DNA of 64,000 nucleotides from Microcoleus vaginatus PCC 9802 (lineage in GTDB: Bacteria > Cyanobacteriota > Cyanobacteriia > Cyanobacteriales > Microcoleaceae). Position numbers and translations under genes: made by a program. The notes under the pieces were generated by a model that worked only from the letters and a program-made list of their open reading frames with translations, had not been told where the DNA came from and did no database searches. The DNA lies in contig CP031740.1 of assembly GCA_022701275.1 (NCBI GenBank), positions 5,717,001-5,781,000 on the forward strand, given 5' to 3'. Below, piece after piece: positions 55,172 to 63,741 of the stretch. Each line of letters opens with the position of its first letter. Position 1 is the stretch's first letter.

Positions 55172-55345
55172 ACCAAAAGCTACATTGCTGAATAATATCT
55201 AGAAGCTGAAGTCAATTCTCAGGAGAGGCATGAATTTCTCAATGAAAAAATTATTGGGATGACTGGCGACACACCGAATCACAATATAGACTTGAAAAGG
55301 AAGTCTTGGGCCGACAGGATGCCTAACCCCTACTCCCCACAATAA
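55172..55345 (+). pseudogene. Uma2 (DUF820) gene fragment
   Basis: The frame reads TKSYIAE, stop, YLEAEVNSQERHEFLNEKII, GMTGDTPNHN and then unrelated residues to a stop. This matches the N-terminal block of Uma2 proteins (YLEAExNSxxRHEFLxGxIIxMTGGTPNHN). It has an in-frame stop and no catalytic core. It is a remnant. Confidence 0.7.
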
Positions 55346-55407
55346 TTGTTGCAGATGTCCGATCGCTTTTTTGTCAAATATCCCCAATAGTGGTAATATC
55401 CCCGTAT

Positions 55408-55530
55408 ATCGATCGGCTCTGATGGAGAACAGCCATCAGACGCAAGGGGGAAAGTTCGGTGCGAATCCGGCGCTGTCCCGCAACTGTAATGAGATCATTG
55501 GAGCTCTGAGTCAGGATGCCCGCCGATTTG
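55408..55530 (+). promoter_or_regulatory. cobalamin (B12) riboswitch upstream of orf146-methyltransferase-cbiO
   Basis: Conserved core as in the first copy: GATCGGCTCTGATGGAGAAC, AGGGGGAAAGTTCGGTGCGA, ATCCGGCGCTGTCCCGCAAC, TGTAATGAG, GAGTCAGGATGCCCGCCGAT. P1 can form between ATCGG (55412-55416) and CCGAT (55523-55527). The sequence just after it (CATCTGCGAGGT) is the same as that before cbiM, so the two leaders are related by duplication. A 29-codon frame MDDGEFIIFLIIGLGFF and onward starts at the GAGGT site; it may be a vestige. Confidence 0.95.
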
Positions 55531-55702
55531 TTTACCTGTTGTTTTTCATCTGCGAGGTATGGATGATGGTGAGTTTATTATTTTTTTAATTATTGGATTG
55601 GGGTTTTTTAACCGCAGATATCAGCAGATAAACACAGATGAACGCTGATGTAATTCGCTCTGGGTTCTGAAGCGTATTTTATTTTAATGGAAATGAAAAG
55701 AA

Positions 55703-56143
55703 ATGCGAATCGAAGATAGTGTTTGGCAGGGTAGTTTTGGCTACTGGCAAAACTTGTTTATTCACCAGAATATTTTGCCGATCGGACATACTGCTTGGAA
55801 TGGCTTTTTGAATCAAGGACGAGGCTTGGTTGCTTGCAAAATCAATACTCCCATTAACGGTTCTGTGAATTGGAGCGTAGATACTATAAAGTACGATCTG
55901 CAATTTATTTCCGACTTGGAGGCAACGGTTTATTTGCAACAACTAGAAATAGAGGAGAACACTGTTTCAAATCTGCTCCAAATCATTGCTGGCTACGAAC
56001 CCAAGGAAGCAATTATATTTTTGTCGATCGCCAACGGTCAGATTGATATCAATTTGTTGCAAAACTTGGCAATTTCTCCTGTTGAGTGCTATGAACAAGT
56101 ATGCAAGCGCTGGGAAGAATTTCAACTCTGCCCGAAATCCTAA
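55703..56143 (+). CDS. unknown protein in the second B12-riboswitch transcript
   Basis: A 146-aa protein, family not recognised. It starts MRIEDSVWQGSFGYWQNLFI and contains FLNQGRGLVACKINTPINGS, VNWSVDTIKYDLQFISDLEA and ISPVECYEQVCKRWEEFQL. There is no signal peptide and no membrane helix. It lies 170 bp behind a B12 riboswitch and 20 bp before a SAM methyltransferase that is followed by cbiO, so a role in cobalt or corrinoid handling is suggested by context alone. The Trp/Tyr-rich N-terminal half could be a small ligand-binding domain. Confidence 0.7.
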   Translation: MRIEDSVWQGSFGYWQNLFIHQNILPIGHTAWNGFLNQGRGLVACKINTPINGSVNWSVDTIKYDLQFISDLEATVYLQQLEIEENTVSNLLQIIAGYEPKEAIIFLSIANGQIDINLLQNLAISPVECYEQVCKRWEEFQLCPKS

Positions 56144-56162
56144 AACTTACTAAATTTTCCGA

Positions 56163-57029
56163 ATGTCGCAGCCAAAATCCATCGAAATTTCCAAGGTAAC
56201 TCGCTACCAAAATGCAGCGCTTAATTACTATTTGGGCCTGACAGATTCGCCCTACCTTCACTACGGCTATTGGGAAACCCTACCTGTGCCCGCTGACGAA
56301 CTAACGATCGCACGATTGCGCGTCGCTCAGCAAGCTTATACTGTAAAACTGTTGGATGCTATCCCCAAAGGCACTCATACGATACTCGATGTGGGCTGTG
56401 GGATTGGCGGAAATGCGGCTTATTTGCTCGATCGAGGTTTTGCAGTCGAAGGGATCGCACCCGATCCGTTCCAACAACAGCGCTTTCTTAAGTGTACGGG
56501 CGATCGGGCAATCTTCCACCTCACGAGGTTTGAAGACTTCAAAGCAACCCATTTCTACGATCTTATTCTCTTTAGCGAAAGTAGCCAGTATATGTCGGCT
56601 GTTGATATTGCTAACGGTGCCGCCAAAATCCTCAATCAGGGTGGCTACGTGTTGCTGGCTGATATGCTGCGCTCTGATGCTAATTATAAAGAGGGAATGT
56701 TCTCTAATTGTCATGTTGTTACCGAACTTCATGCAGCATTAAAGCAGGCTGGATTCACTTTAGTAAAAACTGAGGATATTTCCGCCAATATTTTGCCGAC
56801 TATCGATTTGTATGTCGATACTTTTCGCAGATATGGACTAAATACAATGATCTATGTTGCCGATTTGATTGCCATCACAGTTCCCCCCGTCCACAAATTC
56901 CTGCGCTGGATATTTCGTCGCTGGTTCAAGAAGCTAGTGGTTGAAGGATTGGAAGCGGGCCAACTTTTTGAGAAACATCTCTGTTATGAAATGCAACTTT
57001 GGCAGTTGTCAAAATCAGATCAAGGCTGA
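56163..57029 (+). CDS. SAM-dependent class I methyltransferase, B12-riboswitch controlled
   Basis: A 288-aa protein with SAM motif I ILDVGCGIGGN (74-84). An N-terminal block YYLGLTDSPYLHYGYWE resembles tocopherol/sarcosine-type methyltransferases, and there is a post-motif GGYVLLADMLRSDANYKEGM. The C-terminal region (HKFLRWIFRRWFKKLVVEGL) is basic and may touch membranes. It does not look like the known corrin-ring methyltransferases (CobA/CbiE/F/H/L families). Its place between a B12 riboswitch and cbiO nevertheless suggests a cobalamin-linked substrate, for example a lower-ligand or cobalt-chelator pathway, or a B12-sparing isozyme. That is inference. Confidence 0.85.
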   Translation: MSQPKSIEISKVTRYQNAALNYYLGLTDSPYLHYGYWETLPVPADELTIARLRVAQQAYTVKLLDAIPKGTHTILDVGCGIGGNAAYLLDRGFAVEGIAPDPFQQQRFLKCTGDRAIFHLTRFEDFKATHFYDLILFSESSQYMSAVDIANGAAKILNQGGYVLLADMLRSDANYKEGMFSNCHVVTELHAALKQAGFTLVKTEDISANILPTIDLYVDTFRRYGLNTMIYVADLIAITVPPVHKFLRWIFRRWFKKLVVEGLEAGQLFEKHLCYEMQLWQLSKSDQG

Positions 57030-57035
57030 CACAAA

Positions 57036-57139
57036 TATAGCAATCCTAAATCATTTGTGAATTTCTTACTCCCTCCCCTTGATAAGGGGAGGGTTGGGGT
57101 GGGGTAAAAAGTTTACGACTCCTGCAAGGATTGCTATAC
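57036..57139. mobile_element. MITE-like repeat, copy 2
   Basis: About 104 bp with terminal inverted repeats TATAGCAATCCT at 57036 and AGGATTGCTATA at 57128-57139. The inner part has a hairpin CTCCCCTTGATAAGGGGAG. It matches the element inserted in the recQ pseudogene (7088-7193). It lies between the methyltransferase and cbiO. Confidence 0.8.
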
Positions 57140-57167
57140 AATGGAAATCGGTAATCGGTAATTGGTA

Positions 57168-57222
57168 ATTGGAGGCATAGCCTCCGGGTATTTATTCCCA
57201 GGGAGAGTCTGGGAACAAGGCT
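57168..57222. repeat. GGAGGCATAGCCTCC-type dispersed repeat, copy 3
   Basis: TTGGAGGCATAGCCTCCGGG, then TATTTATTCCCAGGGAGAGT and CTGGGAACAAGG: two adjacent small palindromes. Related to the leaders of paralogues B and C. It lies just before cbiO. Confidence 0.65.
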
Positions 57223-57245
57223 ATAAAAAATAAAAAATAACGAAT

Positions 57246-58094
57246 ATGTCTGAATGGATTCTCGAATTCGCTGGCACTTCCTACTCCTATCCCTGCGGTT
57301 CGCGATCGGCAATTCATGATTTAAACCTCAAAGTCCCCGCTGGGAAACGGTGCGGGCTGATCGGTCAAAATGGCTGTGGCAAAACTACCTTTTTTCTGTT
57401 AGCAAATGGCTTATATCAACCGCAACAGGGAATCATTAGCTGGCAAGGTGAACCCTTTCGCTACGATCGCAAATCTTTGATGCAACTGCGCCAACAAATC
57501 GGACTCGTCTTTCAAAATCCCGAACATCAATTAGTAGCTTCGACGGTAGAAGAAGATATTTCCTATGGATTGTACAATTTAGGCTTAAGAGAATCCGAAA
57601 TTGCTCAACAGGTGCAGCAGGCGATCGAGCAATTCGATCTAAGCGAACTCGCCCGCGAACCAATTCACAATCTCAGTTTGGGCCAGAAAAAGCGGGTTTC
57701 CATCGCCGATATCATGGTTCTCAAGCCCAAACTGCTGCTGTTAGATGAACCTACCGCTTATCTCGATCCGCGTCACACCCGACAACTGATCGGTTTACTT
57801 CAACAAATTCACAGCGCCGGAACCACCATCCTTTTAGCAAGTCACGACCTCGATTTCATCTACCGCTGGGCGGATTGGGTGTTTGTAATGGATCGAGGAA
57901 AACTGATTTTAGAAGGAACACCAGAAACCGTTTTTGCTCAGCGGGATGTCTTGGAACAATTGCAGCTTGGTGTACCACTGGCGATCGAGCTTATGGAGCA
58001 AATAAGGGCGATGTTTCCAACAGAAGATCGCTCAAAAATCCCCGCTTTCGAGCAATGGCAACAACAAATTTTACAAGCACGTCGGCTGCTTTAA
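57246..58094 (+). CDS. cbiO: cobalt ECF transporter ATPase CbiO
   Basis: A 282-aa ABC ATPase. Walker A GQNGCGKTT (40-48), Q-loop FQNPEHQLVASTVEEDISYG (a hallmark of ECF ATPases), signature LSLGQKKRVSIA, Walker B LLLLDEPTAYLDP, and switch histidine in LLASHDLDF. It powers cobalt import with CbiM, CbiN and CbiQ, which are encoded 13 kb upstream. It belongs to the second B12-riboswitch unit but is separated from the methyltransferase by a MITE and another repeat, so expression may partly depend on a nearer promoter. Confidence 0.95.
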   Translation: MSEWILEFAGTSYSYPCGSRSAIHDLNLKVPAGKRCGLIGQNGCGKTTFFLLANGLYQPQQGIISWQGEPFRYDRKSLMQLRQQIGLVFQNPEHQLVASTVEEDISYGLYNLGLRESEIAQQVQQAIEQFDLSELAREPIHNLSLGQKKRVSIADIMVLKPKLLLLDEPTAYLDPRHTRQLIGLLQQIHSAGTTILLASHDLDFIYRWADWVFVMDRGKLILEGTPETVFAQRDVLEQLQLGVPLAIELMEQIRAMFPTEDRSKIPAFEQWQQQILQARRLL

Positions 58095-58182
58095 CGAGAC
58101 TTAGACAATTGATAATTGGCGTTGCTGATTCACGGTATGAATTACCTTTTCGCTTGAAGTTACAAAACTCACCAGACTTGGC

Positions 58183-58281
58183 TTATAGCAATTGGGAAAT
58201 CTGAAATTCATACCTGTATTCAGCCACGCCGTTTATAGCAATTGGGAAATCTTGAATTCATATCTGTATCCAGCAACGCCG
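58183..58281. repeat. two tandem copies of a 50-bp repeat
   Basis: TTATAGCAATTGGGAAATCT starts at 58183 and again at 58233; the two 50-bp units differ at a few positions. A partial third copy (GCGTTGCTGATTCACGGTAT inverse-like) may precede them. Non-coding, between cbiO and the convergent kinase gene. Confidence 0.7.
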
Positions 58282-58301
58282 CCCGTGGGGGTAAGTTCAG
58301 A

Positions 58302-59042
58302 TTACACATTACCCATTATCAAAAATTGATTTAGGAAAAAGGCGATCGCCCCACTGCCGATCGGCACAGTCAGATTGTCAATTCCCAGCTTGGAAACCGA
58401 CTCCAAAGTAGCAGCAGCCAAAGCTACAACAGCAGACACAGCCCAAGTTTGCCAAATATTGCCTTGAACCGTCAGCAAAATCAAACTGCTAACAGCAAAA
58501 CTCACCAAATACATAGTTGCAGAACCTTCCCAACTCTTCTGGATTCCCCCAACTCGATAAATATGTTTGCCGTATTTCTGGCCGATGACAGCAGCCAATC
58601 CGTCGCCCCAAGTCATGACTAAAATGCCCAAAGCAGCGTACTCCTGATGCTGTAGCGGCCAAAACCAAGCTACGAGAACGCTGATACTAACAGCATAGAA
58701 AAAAGTCCCCAAACTCTTGCGGTTGATACTGTTAAGACTGGGCAAAATCGGAACTTGGTAAGAAATTAGGGCGATCGCACCTGCTAAAACCCCCGCCGAA
58801 ATCCCCACCCAACCGGGTATTTCCAGCCACCAAGCCAGCAAAATCACATTTCCAGTACCGATGTGCACCACCTTCCGCGATACTTCAGGATCGACAGAAG
58901 TAAAGCGATTTAACCCTTCAGCTACCAGTAAAATCAAACCCAACCAGATACCCACGAGGGAAATTTGCAACCACACAGTCGGAATTTCAGAAAATATAGA
59001 CACGATATTTAGGAAAAACTTAGATGGGGCACTGTTTACCAC
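58302..59042 (-). CDS. phytol/dolichol-kinase-like CTP-transferase family protein
   Basis: A 246-aa integral membrane protein with about six or seven helices. Signatures are VDPEVSRKVVHIGTGNVILL near residue 50, MTWGDGLAAVIGQKYGKHIY in the middle, and GIQKSWEGSATMYLVSFAV, then ATLESVSKLGIDNLTVPIGS. These match the phytol kinase (VTE5)/dolichol kinase/CdsA-related family. In cyanobacteria the plausible role is phytol phosphorylation for tocopherol and chlorophyll recycling; the exact substrate is inferred. Confidence 0.85.
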   Translation of the reverse strand: MVNSAPSKFFLNIVSIFSEIPTVWLQISLVGIWLGLILLVAEGLNRFTSVDPEVSRKVVHIGTGNVILLAWWLEIPGWVGISAGVLAGAIALISYQVPILPSLNSINRKSLGTFFYAVSISVLVAWFWPLQHQEYAALGILVMTWGDGLAAVIGQKYGKHIYRVGGIQKSWEGSATMYLVSFAVSSLILLTVQGNIWQTWAVSAVVALAAATLESVSKLGIDNLTVPIGSGAIAFFLNQFLIMGNV

Positions 59043-59274
59043 TGTAGTAGAGATTCAATCAATTTCGGCATCAAGGGCGATCGCTTTGTTCGATGTTGGC
59101 TGGATTTTCTAGCGTCACTAGCGTATAATTTACTCGCTATTGAAAGTGTCCCGTCCACAGAGCCTAAAGCTTGAACCCAATGCCCATGAGCGCTTTAAAA
59201 AAACATCGCCCCAGCCCTGTTGACCTATTAACAGTTGTTTGGAAAGGGAAAACAATTGCGCTATCATGGGTTAA

Positions 59275-59527
59275 GATGGGACCCGCTTGGGACTGAAAAC
59301 CGAAACGCGCCAAGTGATTCTGGCGTTTGGGGTGAAACCTGTGGCCTCGGGGAAGTGGAAGCGCGACAACTTTTGGCTCTAGGGCGCGGTCGCACCCGCT
59401 TGGTGGTTGGCATTTTTGCCAAGAATACGACCACCTTAATACTAAAGGATGGAAGCAGTTTATTGATGCCCTTTCCCGTCTGCTATAAAAGCATTATGAC
59501 CGTTATAATCAAGTCCTCGGATATTAG
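59275..59527 (+). pseudogene. IS630-type transposase remnant
   Basis: One frame reads DGTRLGLKTETRQVILAFGV, KPVASGKWKRDNFWL and a stop. After a frame change QEYDHLNTKGWKQFIDALSR, LL, stop, KHYDRYNQVLGY continue. This is the middle-to-late part of IS630-family transposases (D-E-x-R-F-G-L-K, then DNFWLYGAVEP, then FPHLNxxxFQxFLDxLS). Frameshifts and stops show it is dead. Confidence 0.65.
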
Positions 59528-59539
59528 AGGTATTATTGT

Positions 59540-60601
59540 ATGCTAACTTGGTCCTTAGTTGTTTGTACCCTGAACCGTCGAGAAATTTTGCTTAAATGTT
59601 TGGAAGCAACACTCAAACAATCTCGCCAACCTCAACAAATGATTATCGTTGATGCTAGTGATGAGTGGCAGGAGTCCAAAAAGTCGATCGCAAATTCCTT
59701 AGGCGCGACTTTACTAGAACCAGAATTTATTTATATTGGTTCCGAAATAAAATCATTAACTCACCAAAGGAATGTGGGATTAAAATTTTGCCGGAGTGAT
59801 GTTGTATTTTTCATTGATGATGACGCTTTTATGTATGCTGACTATGCCGAAAAAGTCATGCAGATATATGAGATGGATGAAAAGGGGCTAATAGGAGGTA
59901 TCATGGGAGTTTTAGCTGATAGCGAACCAGATAAGGATGAAACATCAGATGCAGTAAGTCAAGCAATATCATCGGATTCAGGGATTAAAAGGTTAAAGAA
60001 CAGTTTTAGTAATTACCTTAGTCAATTTTGGTATCAAACCGAGCTACTTATTCCTTATAACGGTCAATATTATAATTATAATATGGGGGCAACATTCGGA
60101 CCCGACTTAGTTGCTGATATTGCTTTATTACACGGTTGTCGCATGACTTTTCGCACCAATATAGTCAGAGAAGTAGGAGGATTTAACGAGATTTTGACTC
60201 GTGGGGCAATAGCTGAAGATTCGGATTTAAGTTACCGAATTTCCCAAAAATACGCGCTGGTGGTCGCTTTCCCAGCTAAAATTTGTCACTTGCAAACTCA
60301 AGTCGAAAGGTTGAATAGATTTAAAAATGTGCAATTAGGGATATTAAATGCTGTAGCCTTATTTTTGTTAAATAATAATTTTAAGAGCGGGATTAGGCTT
60401 GCTGTTTATCGGTTTGCCCTAACCAGGTTGCTCCTTGAGTTCTGTCGTGACTGCTTCAAACCGCAACGGGGTTTTGTGCAGACTAGGGGGGCGTTAGCGG
60501 CGATGAAAGTAATCCCACAAATTTTCTCGATGACACCGGAACAGTTACGTACTTGGTATCCTAGTTTTCAAGTATCAGTATATCAGACTAAATCTTTGTA
60601 A
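59540..60601 (+). CDS. family 2 glycosyltransferase
   Basis: A 353-aa GT-A-type enzyme. The N-terminus WSLVVCTLNRREILLKCLEA is the nucleotide-sugar-binding strand; HQRNVGLKFC precedes VVFFIDDDAF with the DDD metal motif (93-95). RTNIVREVGGFNEILTRGAI, then AEDSDLSYRIS is the acceptor/catalytic ED motif. No membrane span is obvious, although VQLGILNAVALFLLNNNF is hydrophobic. It likely adds a sugar to an exopolysaccharide or lipid-linked oligosaccharide; the substrate cannot be named. A hairpin (60611-60619 with 60634-60642) follows the stop. Confidence 0.9.
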   Translation: MLTWSLVVCTLNRREILLKCLEATLKQSRQPQQMIIVDASDEWQESKKSIANSLGATLLEPEFIYIGSEIKSLTHQRNVGLKFCRSDVVFFIDDDAFMYADYAEKVMQIYEMDEKGLIGGIMGVLADSEPDKDETSDAVSQAISSDSGIKRLKNSFSNYLSQFWYQTELLIPYNGQYYNYNMGATFGPDLVADIALLHGCRMTFRTNIVREVGGFNEILTRGAIAEDSDLSYRISQKYALVVAFPAKICHLQTQVERLNRFKNVQLGILNAVALFLLNNNFKSGIRLAVYRFALTRLLLEFCRDCFKPQRGFVQTRGALAAMKVIPQIFSMTPEQLRTWYPSFQVSVYQTKSL

Positions 60602-60872
60602 TATAAACCCTGTAGGTAGTTGGGCTGTGTTCGCTACCTACAAATCAACAAGAGAATCATTGGAGAAAACGGAGAAGAATTTTCTCCGACCCGTGGACAT
60701 CCACAACAGATGCAAGAGCGTTGTTTGAGTCGCCTGCACGGGTTAAAATAGGAGAGGAAGCGGGAGTTAAATCTCCTGAATTTATTTATCTAGACCAATT
60801 AGAGTCAAAAGTATTGTGAAAGACCTATTTGTATAATGTAAGTTGTTCAAACTATGTGATTATGTTGTGAGT
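60602..60872. other. intergenic stretch with a hairpin and a possible coding tail
   Basis: TGTAGGTAG (60611-60619) and CTACCTACA (60634-60642) form a 9-bp hairpin without a strong T-run. At about 60687-60820 one frame reads DPWTSTTDARALFESPARVK, IGEEAGVKSPEFIYLDQLES and KVL, stop. It looks protein-like but has no start and no family that I recognise. It may be the tail of a lost gene. Confidence 0.35.
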
Positions 60873-61379
60873 ATGTACGACGGTAGCTACTACCAGCTAA
60901 TGGCTGAGTACAATTGCTGGATGAATCAAAATGTATATTCGGTCTGCTCGGCAATTCCTGATGAACAGCGCAAACAGGATATGGGTGCCTTTTTTAAGTC
61001 GATTCATGGCACTTTGAATCACTTACTGTATGGTGACAAAGCATGGATGGGGCGTTTCACTCTTCACCCATTTTCTGGTACCGTTATCGGTCAAGAACTG
61101 TATGCTGAATTTGAGGTTTTGAGAGCAGAACGGGAGACAACGGATCGGCAAATTATAGAATGGTCTAGACATCTTAATCCTGACTGGTTGAGTCAACCGT
61201 TTGAGTACACAAGCAATGTAGATGGTAAATGCCGCGTGCTACCGACTTGGGTTTTGGTGACACATATGTTCAATCATCAAACTCACCATAGAGGGCAAAT
61301 TAGCACACTACTCAAACAACTCGGGTACGACCCAGGCGTTACAGATATTCCGTGGCTACCCGCTATATCAATCGGATAA
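60873..61379 (+). CDS. DinB-family protein
   Basis: A 168-aa protein from the ATG at 60873 (MYDGSYYQLMAEYNCWMNQN). A longer version from a TTG at 60843 is less likely. The DinB four-helix fold shows its three metal-ligand histidines: one in FFKSIHGTLNHLLYGDKAW and two in THMFNHQTHHRGQISTLL. Family members are metal-binding and some are thiol transferases or DNA-damage-induced; the substrate here is unknown. Length and the end GYDPGVTDIPWL are typical. Confidence 0.92.
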   Translation: MYDGSYYQLMAEYNCWMNQNVYSVCSAIPDEQRKQDMGAFFKSIHGTLNHLLYGDKAWMGRFTLHPFSGTVIGQELYAEFEVLRAERETTDRQIIEWSRHLNPDWLSQPFEYTSNVDGKCRVLPTWVLVTHMFNHQTHHRGQISTLLKQLGYDPGVTDIPWLPAISIG

Positions 61380-61629
61380 TTTCTACTTGTAAACCGACAC
61401 GCCTGAAGACTCGGCGGTTAAAACCTCGTATCAACTTGCCTCTGGTTCCAGCAGAGGGGGACTGAAGAAAATCAAGAATTCATATCAATTCCGGTTGCAC
61501 TCAGACCTGATTCTTGAGTGTTGACTGTTGGCTGTTGGGTAAAATTATGCTTTCGGGACAACTGACTGTTTGGACACTTGAACAATACTGATGCAACCGG
61601 AAACGAGATAAAACGATCGATCGATCCAT
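61380..61629. other. intergenic stretch with an inverted repeat
   Basis: ATATCAATTCCGGTTGCA at 61481-61499 has an inverse partner TGCAACCGGAA at about 61592-61602. The same half-motif occurs at 14126 and, in variant form, at 18567, 38871 and 38988. No gene is supported here. Confidence 0.45.
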
Positions 61630-61660
61630 AAAAATAGCAGGAGAAACTGGCACTCCTGCT
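61630..61660 (-). terminator. terminator of bicA
   Basis: AGCAGGAG (61636-61643) and CTCCTGCT (61653-61660) form an 8-bp stem with a 9-nt loop. On the minus strand it is followed by ATTTTTATGG. It lies 34 bp beyond the bicA stop. Confidence 0.75.
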
Positions 61661-61693
61661 AAAACACTACTATTTGGGCGAATTCGCGCCTTG

Positions 61694-63424
61694 TTACACC
61701 GGCACTCCCAAGGGGATGCCTTTGTTGTCAACCACAGCGACGGCTTGTCGCAAGGCTGCGGTACGATCGCTCAGGAAATGCTCTGGCGCGATCAGATCCA
61801 ACAATCCCAACTTCTGCAAGCGCTGCTGAATTTTCGTGCTCGCACCGACAATGTAAACCTGCAACCCCTTATCGCAGGCATCGCGAATCGCATTTTCGAT
61901 CGCCAGCGAAGCCGTCACCCCCAGCATCGGCACAGCAGTCAGATCCATCACCAAAGCATCCGCATCCTTCATAGCATTGTGTTCGCGGGAAATCGCCTTC
62001 GACAACCCAAAAATCATCGGGCCGCTCAAGCAGAACAGCAACACGCGCCCCTGACCCCGATCCAAGAGTTGCTTCTCCTCCTCACTCAGGAGAACCTCAT
62101 CATCCGTGTCGGAAATCAGCTTCACTCCCGCAGACTGCAAACTACTCAACCGTTCGATAGTCAGGATATTGGCAATAAAGACGCCCACACCCACCGCCAC
62201 AATCAGATCCACAAACACAGTCAAAAACAGCACCCCGTACATGATCAGGGAACCCTTAACAGATACTTTGTGCGATCGTTTCAGGAAACTCCAGTCAAGG
62301 ATATCAATCCCCACCTTCAGCGCAATCCCCGCCAACACCGCCATCGGAATCGGTTCAGTTAACTTCGCCGCCCCCAAAACCACCACCAGCAACACCAAGG
62401 CCCGAGTTAAACCCGACAACGCCGAAGTCGCGCCTGTTTGGATATTGACCACAGTTCCCATCGTTGCCCCGGCGCCCGGTAAGCCACCGCAGATCCCCGA
62501 TACGATGTTGCCAATTCCTTGACCGATCAACTCCTTATCGGACTTGTGTTCCGTCCGCGTCAGACTGTCCGCCACCACCGCCGTCAGCAAGGTATCGATA
62601 CAGCCCAGCATCCCCAGCATCACCCCATCCACAAACATCACCGTGAGTTGACCGGCGGAAAAAGTCGGCAATTGCAAGGGGGGCAGTCCCACCGGAATTT
62701 CACCAATCCGGCGAATCTCGGTGCCCTGAAACACAGTCATGGAAATTACCGTGCCGACAATCAGCGCTATCAATTGCGGGGGCACGATTTTCTTCAGCTT
62801 TTTGGGCATCAGGAAAATAATTGCCACCGTCAAGGCACCGAGAATTGCTTCCGGCGGATTGACGTTTGCCAGCAACTGCGGAATTGCCATAAAAGTGCCC
62901 AAAACACCGCCCTTGGGAGGGGCTTGACCCAGAAACGGTGCAATTTGCAGAATGATCAAAATCACGCCAATTCCCGACATAAAGCCGGAAATCACGCTTT
63001 AGGGCATCAGGGTGACGTATTTCCCTAGCTTGAAAATACCAAAGATGATTTGAAACAACCTCGCCAGCATCACAACGGTAAATGCCATTGCTAGCCCTTG
63101 TTCGGGATTGCTGGCGGTGAGGGATGCGACGATCGCAGTCATCACCACAGTCATCGGCCCTGTGGGTTCAGAAATCAGTGTCGGGGTACCGCCAAACAGC
63201 GCCGCAAAGAAGCCAACGCAAATGGCACCGTACAGTCCCCCGATCGGCCCGACTCCGGAAGCGACCCCGAAGGCGAGGGCCAGGGGCAGCGAGACGATGG
63301 CAGCCGTGACACCGCCGAAGATGTCGCCCTTGAGATTATTAAAACGAATCTGATTAGTTATTGAGATGAGTGGTGCATTAATAAAATAGACAGAATTTAA
63401 CAATGCTGACTTTGATTCCTTCAC
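61694..63424 (-). pseudogene. bicA: SulP bicarbonate transporter BicA interrupted by one in-frame stop
   Basis: Read from a GTG at 63424, the frame codes for a ~576-aa SulP transporter except for a single TAA at 62999-63001, in the context KYVTLMP-stop-SVISGFMSGIG. BicA proteins have MPYTVISGFMSGIG here, so Tyr has become a stop. Everything else is intact and in frame: FNNLKGDIFGGVTAAIVSLP, FGGTPTLISEPTGPMTVVMT, SLTRTEHKSDKELIGQGIGN, GGLPGAGATMGTVVNIQTGA, and the C-terminal STAS domain (RVLLFCLSGPMIFGLSKAIS). BicA is the low-affinity, high-flux Na+/HCO3- symporter of the carbon-concentrating mechanism. It could be a recent null mutation, a sequencing error or a readthrough case. A GTG restart at 62995 would give a truncated 433-aa product. 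Confidence 0.9.
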
Positions 63425-63741
63425 CCACTCTCAGGGCAAAAGTTTTCCCTAATCGCCTGACAGATAGCACAAGCAGGGCAGACCCAAGGAAAGGTCTGTA
63501 GTCGTGCCCGATCGATGTCAAACTCGTAAATACTTAATTTTTCAGTATTTCTTAATTTCTTAATTAAATGTAAAACCTGTGCGATCGAATTTTTATTTTT
63601 TGCTGCCGACTCTCTCAACGATCCCCGGCAAGTTCTTGATCGAGCCAAATCTGAGCAAATCTCAAGCCCAGACAAAACCCCGTACTCTAATTAACATTAA
63701 TATATTATCCGCTGCTGAGAATTAATAACTCTTATTGATGG

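Noticed and set aside
63421-63675. 84-codon minus-strand ORF just upstream of bicA with WVCPACAIC
   Set aside because: It touches the bicA start and has a few cysteines, but the start region is unlike coding sequence and no family is recognised. Left out for lack of support.
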